Source: Dyadobacter sp. MSC1_007 (GTDB lineage Bacteria > Bacteroidota > Bacteroidia > Cytophagales > Spirosomataceae). From it: DNA of 64,000 nt. Of this stretch, positions 34,631 through 44,220 are shown one piece after another. Each line of letters starts with the position of its first letter. The first letter of the stretch is position 1. The translations under genes and the position numbers were made by a program. The notes below the pieces were generated by a model. The model was not told the origin of the DNA. It ran no database searches and worked only from the letters and a program-made list of their open reading frames with translations. The stretch lies in contig NZ_JAMOZL010000013.1 of assembly GCF_023667495.1 (NCBI RefSeq), positions 124,001 to 188,000 of the forward strand, read 5' to 3'.

Positions 34631-36514
34631 TTATTTATCGTAGCCGGGGTTTTGCACCAGCTTCGCATTACGGTTTATTTCGTCGCGGCTGAACGGGCGG
34701 AAATACATCTTATCTACCCATTTGCGGTTTTCGTGTGACTTCTCTTCCACCGGGGTGTAAGTGTAGTCGTACACGGTTGTATCGTAGTGGTAAGGCTCCT
34801 TCATGGATTTGCCAGCTTTGAATTTACCGATCACAGTAATGTACTGCAATGGACGGCCCAAAGTTGTAGGGGCGATCATCCAGCGGCGTGCATCATGGTA
34901 CCGTTGCTCTTCATAAGCCATTTCAATACGCTTCTCGTGGCGGTATGCGTCTCTCAGTGCTGTTCCTGACACTTTCAATGCTGGCATACCAGCACGGAAA
35001 CGGATCTTGTTAAGCCATTCCAGAGCAACTGCTTCCTGGCCCAATTCGATACTTGCTTCAATGTAGTTGAACACCACTTCGGTCACGCGGAAGAAAGGCC
35101 ATGGGATGTTCTGACGGTCGGTGTTGTCATACAATGCAGGGTTCGGATCGATAAACTTGCGCATGTAGTAACCGGTGCGGCTTCCATTCCAGTCTTCAAT
35201 GCTGCTGCTGCGGGTATCGAGTCCTTTACGATTGAACAAAGCGCCTTTTTCATCCAAAAGATCATACGAGCCAGTTTGTATCTGGTTTGCTGGATCTTTC
35301 GCATCCGAAGGACGAGGCTTCCAGGGCGCACCGTCATACATTACAGTCGCGTAGAAACGTGGATCGCGATTCGTGTATGGACTTGCTTTGTGAGTAGGAT
35401 TAGTCCATTTGAACGGCGTTCCGTCCATCATTTCATAATCATCCACCAACAACCCGATAGGCGTGTTACCAGCCCAGTTGTGGTAGCCGTTAGGTCCGTT
35501 GTTCAGACCCGTCTGACGCGCACCATCCGAGGTCTGGCTAGCCGAAAAATAACGTCCGAAAATGATCTCGCTGCCACCGGAAGCATCCAGCGTCTTGTCG
35601 GCACTGTATCCGGCCATTGCGACAGAAATGTAGTTAATCTTACCTTGCTCTGCTGTTACCGGCGCAGTCAGGTTCAGCTTGTAACCTCCGTTGCTTGCAT
35701 CCAAAGCTGCCTTTGCAGCAGTTTGTGCGGCCTGCCACCGTGCCTTACGGTCACCAGTAAGGTACCCCAGGAATTCAGGGTTCGGATAAGCACCGATCAC
35801 GGCTGACTTCGCTTTCGCCGTCGGGATGTCGTGCAGGTCACTTGCAGCGTAAAGCAATATGCGGGATTTCAATGCCAATGCCGCCACTTCGGTAGCACGG
35901 CCTTTCTGCTCCGCTTTTCCTTTTAGCAACAAGGCAGCACTATCGCAATCGCTTACAATCTGTTTTACACATTCATCGAAAGTATTGCGGGGCACCGAAT
36001 AGTCTTCATTCAACGCATATACTCTTTTTATAATGGGCACCGCGCCGTAGTAACGCACCAGTTGCTGATAATAATAGGCGCGAAGGAAATATGCCTCGCC
36101 TTTTAACCGTGTCTTCAGAGTCTCGTCTGCAAACGTTGACGTAGGCAGGTTTTGAATCGCCTGGTTAGTAGCGCGGATACGGGTGTACATCGGTCCCCAG
36201 CCGTAGGTATCATCAACCCACCCCAAATTGGAAGGGCTCAAACTACCTTCGTTAACGGTGTTGATGTTACGGCCAGTGTGGGTAAATACCGCTTCGTCCG
36301 TGAGGGAAGCAAGCATTTGCTCGCTGAAACCACCTTGCTGAAGACCCTGGTAGATACCGGTAACAAATCCTTCTGCGAGCGCACCATCTTTCCAAACCTC
36401 TTCGGTCGGGATTTCGGTTGGCGGGGTTACGTCGAGAAAATCAGTGTCGCAGGAAGCCAGACCGATTGTGGCCAGCGCTGCTGTGAAAATCCAGTTTTTA
36501 TGAATCAATTTCAT
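34631..36514 (-). CDS. RagB/SusD family nutrient-binding lipoprotein
   Basis: A 627-residue SusD-type lipoprotein, longer than most. The lipobox is LATIGLASC (Cys near 22). SusD features include an early GALAEGFVTGIYQGL, the TPR-like LKGEAYFLRAYYYQQLVRYYGAVPIIKRVY segment and ALKSRILLYAASDL. Near the C-terminus are LEWLNKIRFRAGMPAL, RHEKRIEMAYEEQRYHDARRW and a final RDEINRNAKLVQNPGYDK. It forms the surface lid over its SusC partner encoded 10 bp upstream. There is no adjacent glycoside hydrolase to reveal the ligand. Confidence 0.95.
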   Translation of the reverse strand: MKLIHKNWIFTAALATIGLASCDTDFLDVTPPTEIPTEEVWKDGALAEGFVTGIYQGLQQGGFSEQMLASLTDEAVFTHTGRNINTVNEGSLSPSNLGWVDDTYGWGPMYTRIRATNQAIQNLPTSTFADETLKTRLKGEAYFLRAYYYQQLVRYYGAVPIIKRVYALNEDYSVPRNTFDECVKQIVSDCDSAALLLKGKAEQKGRATEVAALALKSRILLYAASDLHDIPTAKAKSAVIGAYPNPEFLGYLTGDRKARWQAAQTAAKAALDASNGGYKLNLTAPVTAEQGKINYISVAMAGYSADKTLDASGGSEIIFGRYFSASQTSDGARQTGLNNGPNGYHNWAGNTPIGLLVDDYEMMDGTPFKWTNPTHKASPYTNRDPRFYATVMYDGAPWKPRPSDAKDPANQIQTGSYDLLDEKGALFNRKGLDTRSSSIEDWNGSRTGYYMRKFIDPNPALYDNTDRQNIPWPFFRVTEVVFNYIEASIELGQEAVALEWLNKIRFRAGMPALKVSGTALRDAYRHEKRIEMAYEEQRYHDARRWMIAPTTLGRPLQYITVIGKFKAGKSMKEPYHYDTTVYDYTYTPVEEKSHENRKWVDKMYFRPFSRDEINRNAKLVQNPGYDK

Positions 36515-36524
36515 TATTTTAATC

Positions 36525-39500
36525 TTAAAAAGTTACACGTACACCTGCATTAAGCACTCGCGACTGCGGGTAGTATTGTCCGTTAGATGATGTCGCTTCC
36601 GGGTCCCAGATCTTGATCTTGTCAATTGTGAACAGGTTGAGCGCATTTACGTAAAGTCTCAGATTACCTACACCTATTTTCGAGCCGATCTCTGATGGCA
36701 GGTTATACCCAAACTCGATGTTTTTCAAACGCAGGTAATTATTGCTTTTCAGATAGTAAGTGTTAGCACCTGCATTATCGAAATTGGTGTAATAGGTATT
36801 GTTACGGTTGGCAAGACGTGGTTCTGTCGAACTTGGATTGTCGATCGTCCAACGGTGATCATAAGCATATTTCAGGTAGTTACCAATGTCACCGGATTCA
36901 GTTTGTCCGATGTACTGCAACCCTCCCAGCGTTCCCTGGAACAGGATCGAAAGATCAAAGGCTTTATAGCCCAGGTTGATGTTCATACCACCGGTGAACT
37001 GAGGGCGGTTGGTCTTCTCTGAACGAACTTTGTCGTCAGCTGTAATTTTGTTATCACCATTGATATCCTTGAACTTCATGTCACCCGGACGAAGTGAGCC
37101 CGTGATACCGCTGTAGTCCAGCTTGTTTGCATCGATTTCACCCTGATCTTTGAAAACACCGTCATACTGGTAGGCAAGGAATGCATTGTAAGGCTTTCCT
37201 GTGGTGCGCTGATAAGATGGCGCGCCTGGCGTTTCATCCCAGTATTTGATCTTGTTCTTGGCATAACCTCCATTCACACCGATCGAATAAGTGAAGTTGT
37301 CGCTGCTTCCATCATAGCTCAGCTTGAATTCCCAACCCTTGTTTTGAAGCTTACCAAGGTTTTGAGGAGGAAGTTTTCCATCGATACCGGCGCTTGAAGG
37401 CGTCGAACCAGTTTTCGGGATCAGGATATTTGAACGGTTATTGATGAAATAATCGAATTCAAATGCAATGCGGTCCTTCCAAAGTGTTCCCTCGATACCG
37501 AAGTTGGTGTTGTTGGCCACTTCCCAGGTGAAGTTCGGGTTTACCACGCGTGTTTCAAGCAAAGTTTTGGCAACCTGATCGTTGATAATGTAAGATCCAA
37601 AACCCATAGTATTCAGATATTGATATTCTGCAAGGGTTTCCGTTCCGAGAAGGTAAGGCTCCGCTCCCATTTGTCCCCATGATGCACGCAGCTTTACGTT
37701 ATTGACAAAATGGATATTGTTTTTCCAGAAATCCTCCTCAGACACACGCCATCCCGCAGATACGCCCGGGAAGAAACCGAAACGGCCATCCTTAGGGAAT
37801 ACATACGATCCGTCATAACGCCACAGGAATTCAGCAAGGTATTTTTCTTTGAAGTTATAACCAGCGCGGCCAAAAAAGCTCAAACGTGCGCGCTTGTAAA
37901 GATCTCCATTATTTGTACCCGAGTTGCCGATATTCTGCTCGGGTGTACCACCCGCGAAAAGCTGGTCAACAACAGGAGAGATGAAATAACGACGGTATGC
38001 AAAGAACCCGTCCGCATCCACAGTCTCACGCTGAACACCCGCCATTACATTGAAGTTGTGCGAGTTGATAGATTTCTCGTAAGAAACCTGGCCGGTCAGC
38101 TGAATAGATAGCTCTTGAGAAGAAGTTTCTGTCAAACGTGGATCGCTGAACGTAGAACGCACGGTTCCGGTCAGGAACGGGGTCACACCGTCAGCTTCAA
38201 ACGTTTTCTTGTCCCAGAAATACAAGGTCCATGGTTTCTGAAACGACTTCTGACGACGCATTTGCTTATCGATTGCTGCCATTGCCGTTACTTTCAGACC
38301 ATCAACGCCCGGAATCAGGATGTCCAATGTACCGTTGGTCTGAATGTAGTCGCGCTTATCGTTGTTATAGCCTGTCGTGTTGGTAGTAATTACGGCAGGG
38401 TTCTGACCATTTTCGATGTCAGGACCCGGGCGTCCGTCCGGCCAGATAGCTATTTCGGTTGGTTTACCGCGCATCAGCATACGGAAGATATCACCCGCGC
38501 CACCGCCGTTAGGAAAGCGACGGAATTCCTCACGCATTGTAACGCCAAGGTTGGCACTTACGTATTTATTGATCTTCGTGTCCAGGTTAATACGCATATC
38601 GTACTGCTTATAACCTGTCGCCGAATTCACATAGTTACCTTCCTGGTTGATGTATCCGAGTGATGCAAGATATTTGATATTCTCGCTTCCACCGGTCAAT
38701 TGCAGGTTGTGACGTTGCTGTGGCGACCAGTTGCGGATCACACTGCCATACCAGTCGGTATTGGGGTGGATCAATGGATCGGAACCATCACGGAATTTCT
38801 GTAAATCCGTCGGTGTGAAAACTGCGCTCAACACGTTCTGATTGTCAGTCCGCCTGTAAGAACCGTTCGTGTTGAAGCCTTGTAATGCGCCGCCCCACTG
38901 GTCAACGGGCAGGTTATCATAGATCTGCAATTCGTTACGGATGGTCGCATATTCCGCTGCATTCGACATCTGTGGCGTGCGGGTCGGCTGACCGATACCC
39001 AGGTTCAGGTCGTACGAAAGCTGTGGCTTACCGGTTTTTCCGCGTTTGGTAGTAATAAGGATAACCCCGTTACCCGCGCGTGAACCGTAAATCGCGGCGG
39101 CCGCATCCTTCAAAACCGAGATACTCTCGATGTCGGCAGGATTGAGACGATCCAAACCGCCACTACGGTTAGGTACACCATCCACTACAATCAGCGCATT
39201 GCTGTTTCCAAGCGAGTTGGTACCACGGATACGGATCGCCGACCCGTCATATCCTGGCTCACCGCTCGACTGAACCGCCGAAACGCCCGGCAGACGTCCG
39301 CCCAGCGAGTTGGAAAGGTTCGTAGCAGGCGCTTTTTGTAGTTCAGCACCTTTTACAGCAGTTACTGAACCTGTTAATGTCGCCTTTTTTGCAGTACCGT
39401 AACCTACCACCACCACTTCATCCAGCGCTTTGGTGTCGGTAAGCATCTTTACATCCAGGCTCGTTTTGTTACCAAGTGGAATCTCCTGGGTGATGTACCC

Positions 39501-39755
39501 GATAAACGAAAAAACGATTGTACTTGAACCCGGTGCATTCACCGTGTAATTACCTTCCAGATCGGTTACCGTCCCGACCGACGTTCCCTTCACCACCACA
39601 CTCACCCCCGGCAATCCTTGTCCTTGCTCATCATTGACTTTCCCCTTCACCGTTACATCCTGAGCGTATGCACCGGTCATGACCATTAGGGTCAACAGAA
39701 GGGAATAAAAGTACCGTGTTAGGTTTCGGTGCTTTTCCCGTTCAGAAATCCTCAT
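36525..39755 (-). CDS. SusC/RagA family TonB-linked outer membrane protein
   Basis: A 1076-residue TonB-dependent transporter of normal SusC length. After a basic pre-region, a signal peptide ends near GAYAQ. The carboxypeptidase-D-like domain (VTVKGKVNDEQGQGLPGVSVVVKGTSVGT) follows, then LDEVVVVGYGTAKKATLTGSV, the plug (GTNSLGNSNALIVVDGVP, AAIYGSRAGNGVILITTKRG) and the barrel ending in a terminal Phe (VRVTF). It pairs with the SusD 10 bp downstream. Unlike the first SusC in the window, it has no proline-rich insert before the regulatory domain. The start ATG is preceded by a 600-bp non-coding region. Confidence 0.95.
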   Translation of the reverse strand: MRISEREKHRNLTRYFYSLLLTLMVMTGAYAQDVTVKGKVNDEQGQGLPGVSVVVKGTSVGTVTDLEGNYTVNAPGSSTIVFSFIGYITQEIPLGNKTSLDVKMLTDTKALDEVVVVGYGTAKKATLTGSVTAVKGAELQKAPATNLSNSLGGRLPGVSAVQSSGEPGYDGSAIRIRGTNSLGNSNALIVVDGVPNRSGGLDRLNPADIESISVLKDAAAAIYGSRAGNGVILITTKRGKTGKPQLSYDLNLGIGQPTRTPQMSNAAEYATIRNELQIYDNLPVDQWGGALQGFNTNGSYRRTDNQNVLSAVFTPTDLQKFRDGSDPLIHPNTDWYGSVIRNWSPQQRHNLQLTGGSENIKYLASLGYINQEGNYVNSATGYKQYDMRINLDTKINKYVSANLGVTMREEFRRFPNGGGAGDIFRMLMRGKPTEIAIWPDGRPGPDIENGQNPAVITTNTTGYNNDKRDYIQTNGTLDILIPGVDGLKVTAMAAIDKQMRRQKSFQKPWTLYFWDKKTFEADGVTPFLTGTVRSTFSDPRLTETSSQELSIQLTGQVSYEKSINSHNFNVMAGVQRETVDADGFFAYRRYFISPVVDQLFAGGTPEQNIGNSGTNNGDLYKRARLSFFGRAGYNFKEKYLAEFLWRYDGSYVFPKDGRFGFFPGVSAGWRVSEEDFWKNNIHFVNNVKLRASWGQMGAEPYLLGTETLAEYQYLNTMGFGSYIINDQVAKTLLETRVVNPNFTWEVANNTNFGIEGTLWKDRIAFEFDYFINNRSNILIPKTGSTPSSAGIDGKLPPQNLGKLQNKGWEFKLSYDGSSDNFTYSIGVNGGYAKNKIKYWDETPGAPSYQRTTGKPYNAFLAYQYDGVFKDQGEIDANKLDYSGITGSLRPGDMKFKDINGDNKITADDKVRSEKTNRPQFTGGMNINLGYKAFDLSILFQGTLGGLQYIGQTESGDIGNYLKYAYDHRWTIDNPSSTEPRLANRNNTYYTNFDNAGANTYYLKSNNYLRLKNIEFGYNLPSEIGSKIGVGNLRLYVNALNLFTIDKIKIWDPEATSSNGQYYPQSRVLNAGVRVTF

Positions 39756-40265
39756 AGATTAGTATAGATAGTAGATAAAAAAATAGAAAAATTGAAAAAA
39801 AACTGTCCGTTAAACCATACTTACCTCCCCGTTTAATCGCCTTTACCTTACCCATTTTACACCTCCGAAGCAATGTGTCGCAACTACACAATTCTTGCAA
39901 AAAAGACATCAAAAGATCCTATTGACGCTAAGTCATAAAGATCCCCTTCGTTCAATCTTATATCCTGTGGGAGGTGTGTAACACGAAAATGTTACATTTT
40001 GTTATCCGGTTATACCCTATTGAAGCTTTGGACTAACCGGATGTACAAAAAGATATGAAATTATTTACATAAACAAGCATTCCCGCTTTTTGAATATGTT
40101 TTCTTAGAAAATAACCAACAGTTACTTAACGTATATCAGTAACCGGTCTCTATACGTTTTGCGCAAATCCGGGAAGTTGCGGCATGTGTGAATTATTTTA
40201 AAAACAGCCCTAATTGGCGCCCTAACACATATCAGCTGAATATTTGCATATACTAACATGATCTT
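39756..40265. other. Long A/T-rich intergenic region upstream of susC
   Basis: No convincing gene is present over about 500 bp: stops are frequent in all frames and the only listed frame is short and unsupported. The part nearest susC (39756-39830) is very A-rich on plus. I see no exact TAnnTTTG box on minus. A leader, an ECF-sigma-type promoter or a small RNA could be here; nothing in the sequence decides between them. Confidence 0.5.
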
Positions 40266-40303
40266 AACCCTACTTCTTTCAGGGGTCTGAAAAAAGAAGG
40301 GTT
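40266..40303. terminator. Imperfect 17-bp hairpin downstream of the SDR gene
   Basis: Arms 40266-40282 and 40287-40303 pair with two mismatches around a 4-nt loop. It lies 52 bp beyond the SDR stop on minus. There is no T-tract after the stem, so it could be a 3'-stabilising hairpin or an operator in place of a canonical terminator. Confidence 0.5.
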
Positions 40304-40355
40304 GATCGGTGACGTATATTGTAAAAGTTATATTCTGCCTGAAACGGCATGTATT

Positions 40356-41141
40356 TCAACGGGCAGTCCAGCCGCCATCTACTGCCAGGATTGACCCAAC
40401 CATATAACTGGCGGCCTCGCTGGCAAGGAATATTGCCGCGCCCTGAATTTCTTTCAGGTGGCCCCAACGCTGCAAGGCGGTAGCACCCAGAATGATGTTG
40501 CGGGCATCGTCACTTTCGGCAATAGGAATATTCATTTCCGTCAAAAACGGACCGGGGCATATCGCGTTGACCATGATGTTATACGGGGCGAGTTCGAGGG
40601 CGAGCGCCCGGGTCATCTGCACCACCGCTCCTTTGCTGGCAGTGTAAGGAGTACGGTTGGCAAGACCGACAAGTCCCAGCGTGCTGGCCACATTAATAAT
40701 ACGTCCGCTTCGTTGTGATTTCATAACTGGCGTTACAGCCCGCGAAGCCAGCCAGGTGCCATTCACATTGACATCCATCACTTGCTTGAAGTCCGACGCG
40801 GAGATCTCATCAATAGGGCCCCGAATGTTAATACCAGCGCTGTTAATGAGAATATCGATCTTGCCGAAACCGTCCAATGCGAACCGCACCATGGCCTCTG
40901 TCTGTTCCTGGCTGGTAATATCAGCCGCGAACGAAATGACACGCGTCCCAAATGAGATGCATAACTCAGCAGCACTCCGTTCCCCATCCACAGCGCTTCT
41001 GTTGACGAGCAAAATATCGGCACCGGCGGATGCCAGGCCAGCCGCCATAGCAAGGCCCAGGCCTTTGGAGCCGCCGGTAACGATCGCCGTTTTTCCAGTC
41101 AGGTCAAATTGCCTGATCCCCGGTAAAACATCCTGAACCAT
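40356..41141 (-). CDS. SDR family oxidoreductase
   Basis: A 261-residue classical short-chain dehydrogenase. The Rossmann motif TGGSKGLGLAM (around 22-32), the NSAGI motif, the Ser in NVASTLGLVG and the YTASKGAVVQM catalytic Tyr/Lys are all present. INAICPGPFLTEMN and MVGSILAVDGGWTAR close the fold. The overall pattern resembles gluconate 5-dehydrogenase/2-deoxy-gluconate 3-dehydrogenase-like enzymes acting on sugar acids or polyols with NAD(P). It begins 6 bp after the esterase stop on the same strand, so the two are co-transcribed. Confidence 0.92.
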   Translation of the reverse strand: MVQDVLPGIRQFDLTGKTAIVTGGSKGLGLAMAAGLASAGADILLVNRSAVDGERSAAELCISFGTRVISFAADITSQEQTEAMVRFALDGFGKIDILINSAGINIRGPIDEISASDFKQVMDVNVNGTWLASRAVTPVMKSQRSGRIINVASTLGLVGLANRTPYTASKGAVVQMTRALALELAPYNIMVNAICPGPFLTEMNIPIAESDDARNIILGATALQRWGHLKEIQGAAIFLASEAASYMVGSILAVDGGWTAR

Positions 41142-41147
41142 GTTTTT

Positions 41148-42008
41148 TTAATACTGATGAAAAGCCTGTGAAACAAACTCCAGAACCGTTGGAAGCGACT
41201 GACGCCAGTAGGTCCACGTATGCCCACCCTCCCGTACACGGAACTCATGGGGTACTTCCTTTTTTCGTAGCGCAATGTGTACCAGACTATTCCCTTCATA
41301 AAGGAAATCATCGTCGCCACAGTCGATGTACCAGCGGACGGCTTTTTTCTGGTTGTCGGCGATGTTATTGATCAATGCCAGGGCGCTATGCCGGTTGTAA
41401 TAGGACGCTACCGTGGAATCGGCAATGTCGGGATTAGTGCGCTGCAAGTTCTTTTTGGCGTCTTCCAACGTAATCGGGCCGGTTGACGCGCTCAGTGGGC
41501 ATGCCGAAGAAAAAAGCTCCGGGTGATGCAGTGCATACATAAAACTGCCGCCGCCGCCCATTGACAATCCCGCGATCGCACGGAAACGTTTCTCGCTTTT
41601 GACACGAAATTTCTTTTCAACATAAGGCATGAGCTCGTTAAAGAAAAAATCCTCATATGGCCAGTCGCCTTTTACGTCATTGAAATAACCTCGTCTTCCG
41701 GTGTTCGCATCCGGCATGACGATGATCATCGGGGTTGCATGGCCTTCATTAATGGCTTTGTCGGCAATATTGAGCACTTCCCCGAACTGCACCCAGCCGG
41801 TATGGTCATCGCCAGCGCCATGCAGCAGGTACATGACCGGATAACTTCGCTCGGAAGTAGCGTAGTCGGGAGGGAGATATATCGCAAATTTCCTTTCGGA
41901 TTTGAGCAACTTCGAGGGAAGCGACAGATTGTCGAGCACTTTGCCCGTTTGGGCGATGGTGGGAATGGCCCACAACAGGATCAGGGAGATCGCAGAGATA
42001 ATCCTCAT
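41148..42008 (-). CDS. Secreted alpha/beta-hydrolase-fold esterase
   Basis: A 286-residue exported esterase (signal peptide to about WAIPTIAQ) of the PF00756 type. The oxyanion-side LLHGAGDDHTGWVQFG, the nucleophile elbow AGLSMGGGG (Ser near 153), acid in YIDCGDDDFLYEGN and His in REGGHTWTYWRQSLP form the expected triad. Relatives include feruloyl and acetyl-xylan esterases and S-formylglutathione hydrolase-like proteins; the periplasmic location suits plant-polysaccharide ester removal. It is the first gene of a pair with the SDR. Confidence 0.92.
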   Translation of the reverse strand: MRIISAISLILLWAIPTIAQTGKVLDNLSLPSKLLKSERKFAIYLPPDYATSERSYPVMYLLHGAGDDHTGWVQFGEVLNIADKAINEGHATPMIIVMPDANTGRRGYFNDVKGDWPYEDFFFNELMPYVEKKFRVKSEKRFRAIAGLSMGGGGSFMYALHHPELFSSACPLSASTGPITLEDAKKNLQRTNPDIADSTVASYYNRHSALALINNIADNQKKAVRWYIDCGDDDFLYEGNSLVHIALRKKEVPHEFRVREGGHTWTYWRQSLPTVLEFVSQAFHQY

Positions 42009-42133
42009 AACCGGGAATGTTTTTTAGTTAAGGTTAATCTAAAAATTGCCGGTTTCAAATGCCGGCATCAGTTACTTATAAGATGTCCGGTTAATTGAAA
42101 TACTTCCCTTAAACGTCCTAAATATGAGAATAC

Positions 42134-42164
42134 AAAAAAACGGCGGGCACGCCATGCCCGCCGT
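42134..42164 (-). terminator. Rho-independent terminator of the Gfo/Idh/MocA gene
   Basis: A perfect 10-bp GC-rich stem acggcgggca (42140-42149)/tgcccgccgt (42155-42164) with a 5-nt loop; on minus it runs into seven T residues (A7 at 42134-42140). It is 14 bp beyond the stop at 42179. Confidence 0.9.
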
Positions 42165-42178
42165 TGGCTGATTCCGGA

Positions 42179-43558
42179 TTATTTCTTCTTCATTTTCATT
42201 GCTACCGGGTCCCAGTTGATGATTTTTTTACTGAAATAACTTTCATTGCAGGCCAGCACAGGTGCCGCTGCCCGAAAGCCGAAAATGGGGTCTTCAACCG
42301 TTCCCAGACTTCCTTTCTTCACATTTTCGAAGAAATCCCTGAAATGGTTCGCATGTGCATCATCATCTTTCGGCGCTTCAAATTTTACTTCCTTAACCGG
42401 CTCGGCCTTACGGGTTTCTTCGGGATATTGCGCGTCATACTGCTTTTTAAACTCTTTCTGCTCACTCTCTGAAAAGGTATTGTAGCTGTCGTAGCCGCCG
42501 AAGCCTGGTGCCTTTGGCAGCTTCCTTTTGGTCAATACCAGATTGTTTTCCGTAAATTCTATTTGCCCTTCCGTACCGATAATGCGGGTGTTGTTGGCGA
42601 TGGCTCCCGCATTGGCGAAATTAACCCGAAGTACCATCTGGAAATTGGTATGAATATCGGTTTTAGGATAATCCAGGATGGAGACAAGGACATCCGGAAC
42701 GTCACGGCCGTCTTTCCAGTAGCTGAGCTCGCCGGATGACATGATGCGTTCGGGCCCCAGCGAATTTGTTACGAAATGCACCCCTGTAATCAGGTGCACG
42801 AAGAGGTCTCCACCGACGCCTGTGCCGTAATCACGGTAATTTCTCCAGCGGAAAAACCGCTTGGCGTCGAAAGGCATTTTGGGCGCGTCACCCAGGTAAG
42901 TATCCCAGTCGACAGTGGTCGGCGAGGCATCGGTAGGGATGGAATAATTCCATGCGCCGATGGCGTTAAACCTGTCGTTATTGGATTCGACAAAGTTGAT
43001 CTCGCCTATTTCTCCGGCCTGATAGAGCTTTTTGGCTTCCCGGAATGAGGCGGAACTAATGCGCTGGCTTCCAACCTGCATCGTCTTTCCCGATTTCTTC
43101 CACGCCTCGATCACCGACAAGCCTTCATTGATGTGATGGACCATTGGTTTTTCACAATACACATTTTTACCTGCCTGCAAGGATGCTTTGGTAATATGGT
43201 CGTGCCAATGATCGGGCGTTACGATCAGTACCGCATCGATGTCTTTGCGTTCGAGGATCTGCCGGTAATCGCGGGTTGTAAAAATATCTTTTCCATACAG
43301 CTCTTTCACCCGCGTCAGCCGACCGTCGTATAAGTCAGCAGCGGCAACAAACTCGACTTCTTTGGAACTGCGCAACGCGGCTTTGGTATCACTATGTCCC
43401 TGTATCCCCATTCCGATCGTGGCAAAGCGGATTTTGTCATTGGGACTGATTTTTTTGAGGTCTTTGATAATGTGAAAAGGTTTGGCAATGCTCTCCGTGG
43501 CTAAAAGTGCAGACGCGGCAGTCACATTTTTGATAAAATTCCGGCGGTTAGGATTCAT
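42179..43558 (-). CDS. Gfo/Idh/MocA family oxidoreductase, exported
   Basis: A 459-residue NAD(P)-dependent sugar oxidoreductase with an N-terminal leader of Tat type (NPNRRNFIKNVTAAS). The Rossmann glycine motif IGMGIQGHSDTKAAL, DAVLIVTPDHWHDHI and the conserved YCEKPMVHH (Lys of the EKP motif) are present, with C-terminal alpha/beta domain pieces (FFRWRNYRDYGTGVGGDLFVHLI). The ATG at 43558 is preferred over 43606 because it starts the leader. Exported members act on sugars or keto-glycosides. The gene is monocistronic, divergent from the DinB-fold gene. Confidence 0.92.
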   Translation of the reverse strand: MNPNRRNFIKNVTAASALLATESIAKPFHIIKDLKKISPNDKIRFATIGMGIQGHSDTKAALRSSKEVEFVAAADLYDGRLTRVKELYGKDIFTTRDYRQILERKDIDAVLIVTPDHWHDHITKASLQAGKNVYCEKPMVHHINEGLSVIEAWKKSGKTMQVGSQRISSASFREAKKLYQAGEIGEINFVESNNDRFNAIGAWNYSIPTDASPTTVDWDTYLGDAPKMPFDAKRFFRWRNYRDYGTGVGGDLFVHLITGVHFVTNSLGPERIMSSGELSYWKDGRDVPDVLVSILDYPKTDIHTNFQMVLRVNFANAGAIANNTRIIGTEGQIEFTENNLVLTKRKLPKAPGFGGYDSYNTFSESEQKEFKKQYDAQYPEETRKAEPVKEVKFEAPKDDDAHANHFRDFFENVKKGSLGTVEDPIFGFRAAAPVLACNESYFSKKIINWDPVAMKMKKK

Positions 43559-43691
43559 TTCAGGTTTTTGAAAAGTGTAACATGATGACTTCCCTAATTT
43601 AAACAATAAAGATTTTGTTGCGCCGGTAAATCAAAAATATGTACATTTTGGCGCCTTATTCCTCATCTCCCGCTAATTTAACTAACGTTCA

Positions 43692-44174
43692 ATGCAACCC
43701 GATCAGCGAAAAAAACTGACCAACGAATTGGTCGCCCTCATCGAAGGGGGAAATGCTCACGTCACCTTTGAAGAAGCCAGTAGCGGCATTCCTTCCAACC
43801 TTCGAACCGTCATACCTGACGGCCTTCCATACAGCATCTGGCAGCTGGTAGAGCATGTGCGTATCGCACAAAAAGACATTGTTGATTTCTCCGTTTCAAG
43901 AGATTATAAATCACTCGTTTGGCCCGAGGATTACTGGGCAAAGCCAACCGACCAGGTAAGTGATGAAGCATGGAATGCCTCGATTGAAGAAATACAAAGT
44001 GACCAGAAGCGCTTTTTTGCACTGCTGCACAACGAGACCAACGATCTTTTTAGTCCGTTGCCGTGGGGAAGCGGCCAGAACCTTGTCCGTGAAGCCATGC
44101 TGATCGCTGACCACAATTCTTATCATATTGCCGAAATTGTGGTAGCCAGGCGACTTTTGAAGTGCTGGAAGTAA
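43692..44174 (+). CDS. DinB family (DfsB/YfiT-like) protein
   Basis: A 160-residue protein with the DinB-like four-helix fold. The metal-binding His pattern appears as IWQLVEHVRIAQKDIVDF in the first third and ADHNSYHIAEIVVARRLL near the end. Members bind a divalent metal and include bacillithiol or mycothiol-dependent transferases; a specific reaction cannot be given. It is not related to DNA polymerase IV despite the family name. It is monocistronic and divergent from the Gfo/Idh gene. Confidence 0.88.
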   Translation: MQPDQRKKLTNELVALIEGGNAHVTFEEASSGIPSNLRTVIPDGLPYSIWQLVEHVRIAQKDIVDFSVSRDYKSLVWPEDYWAKPTDQVSDEAWNASIEEIQSDQKRFFALLHNETNDLFSPLPWGSGQNLVREAMLIADHNSYHIAEIVVARRLLKCWK

Positions 44175-44178
44175 CCAT

Positions 44179-44217
44179 AACGCCTCTGATACGGAAACAG
44201 GCCGTATCAGAGGCGTT
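44179..44217. terminator. Perfect 16-bp hairpin between convergent genes
   Basis: aacgcctctgatacgg (44179-44194) pairs fully with 44202-44217 around a 7-nt loop. It lies between the stops of the DinB-fold and DUF1080 genes. The outer bases are A/T but T-tracts are short, so termination strength is uncertain. Confidence 0.75.
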
Positions 44218-44220
44218 TGC

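Noticed and set aside
38115-38663. Plus-strand frame of 182 codons
   Set aside because: Antisense shadow of the second SusC gene.
40279-40467. Minus-strand frame of 62 codons
   Set aside because: It overlaps the end of the SDR gene and the hairpin beyond it, and shows no protein features.
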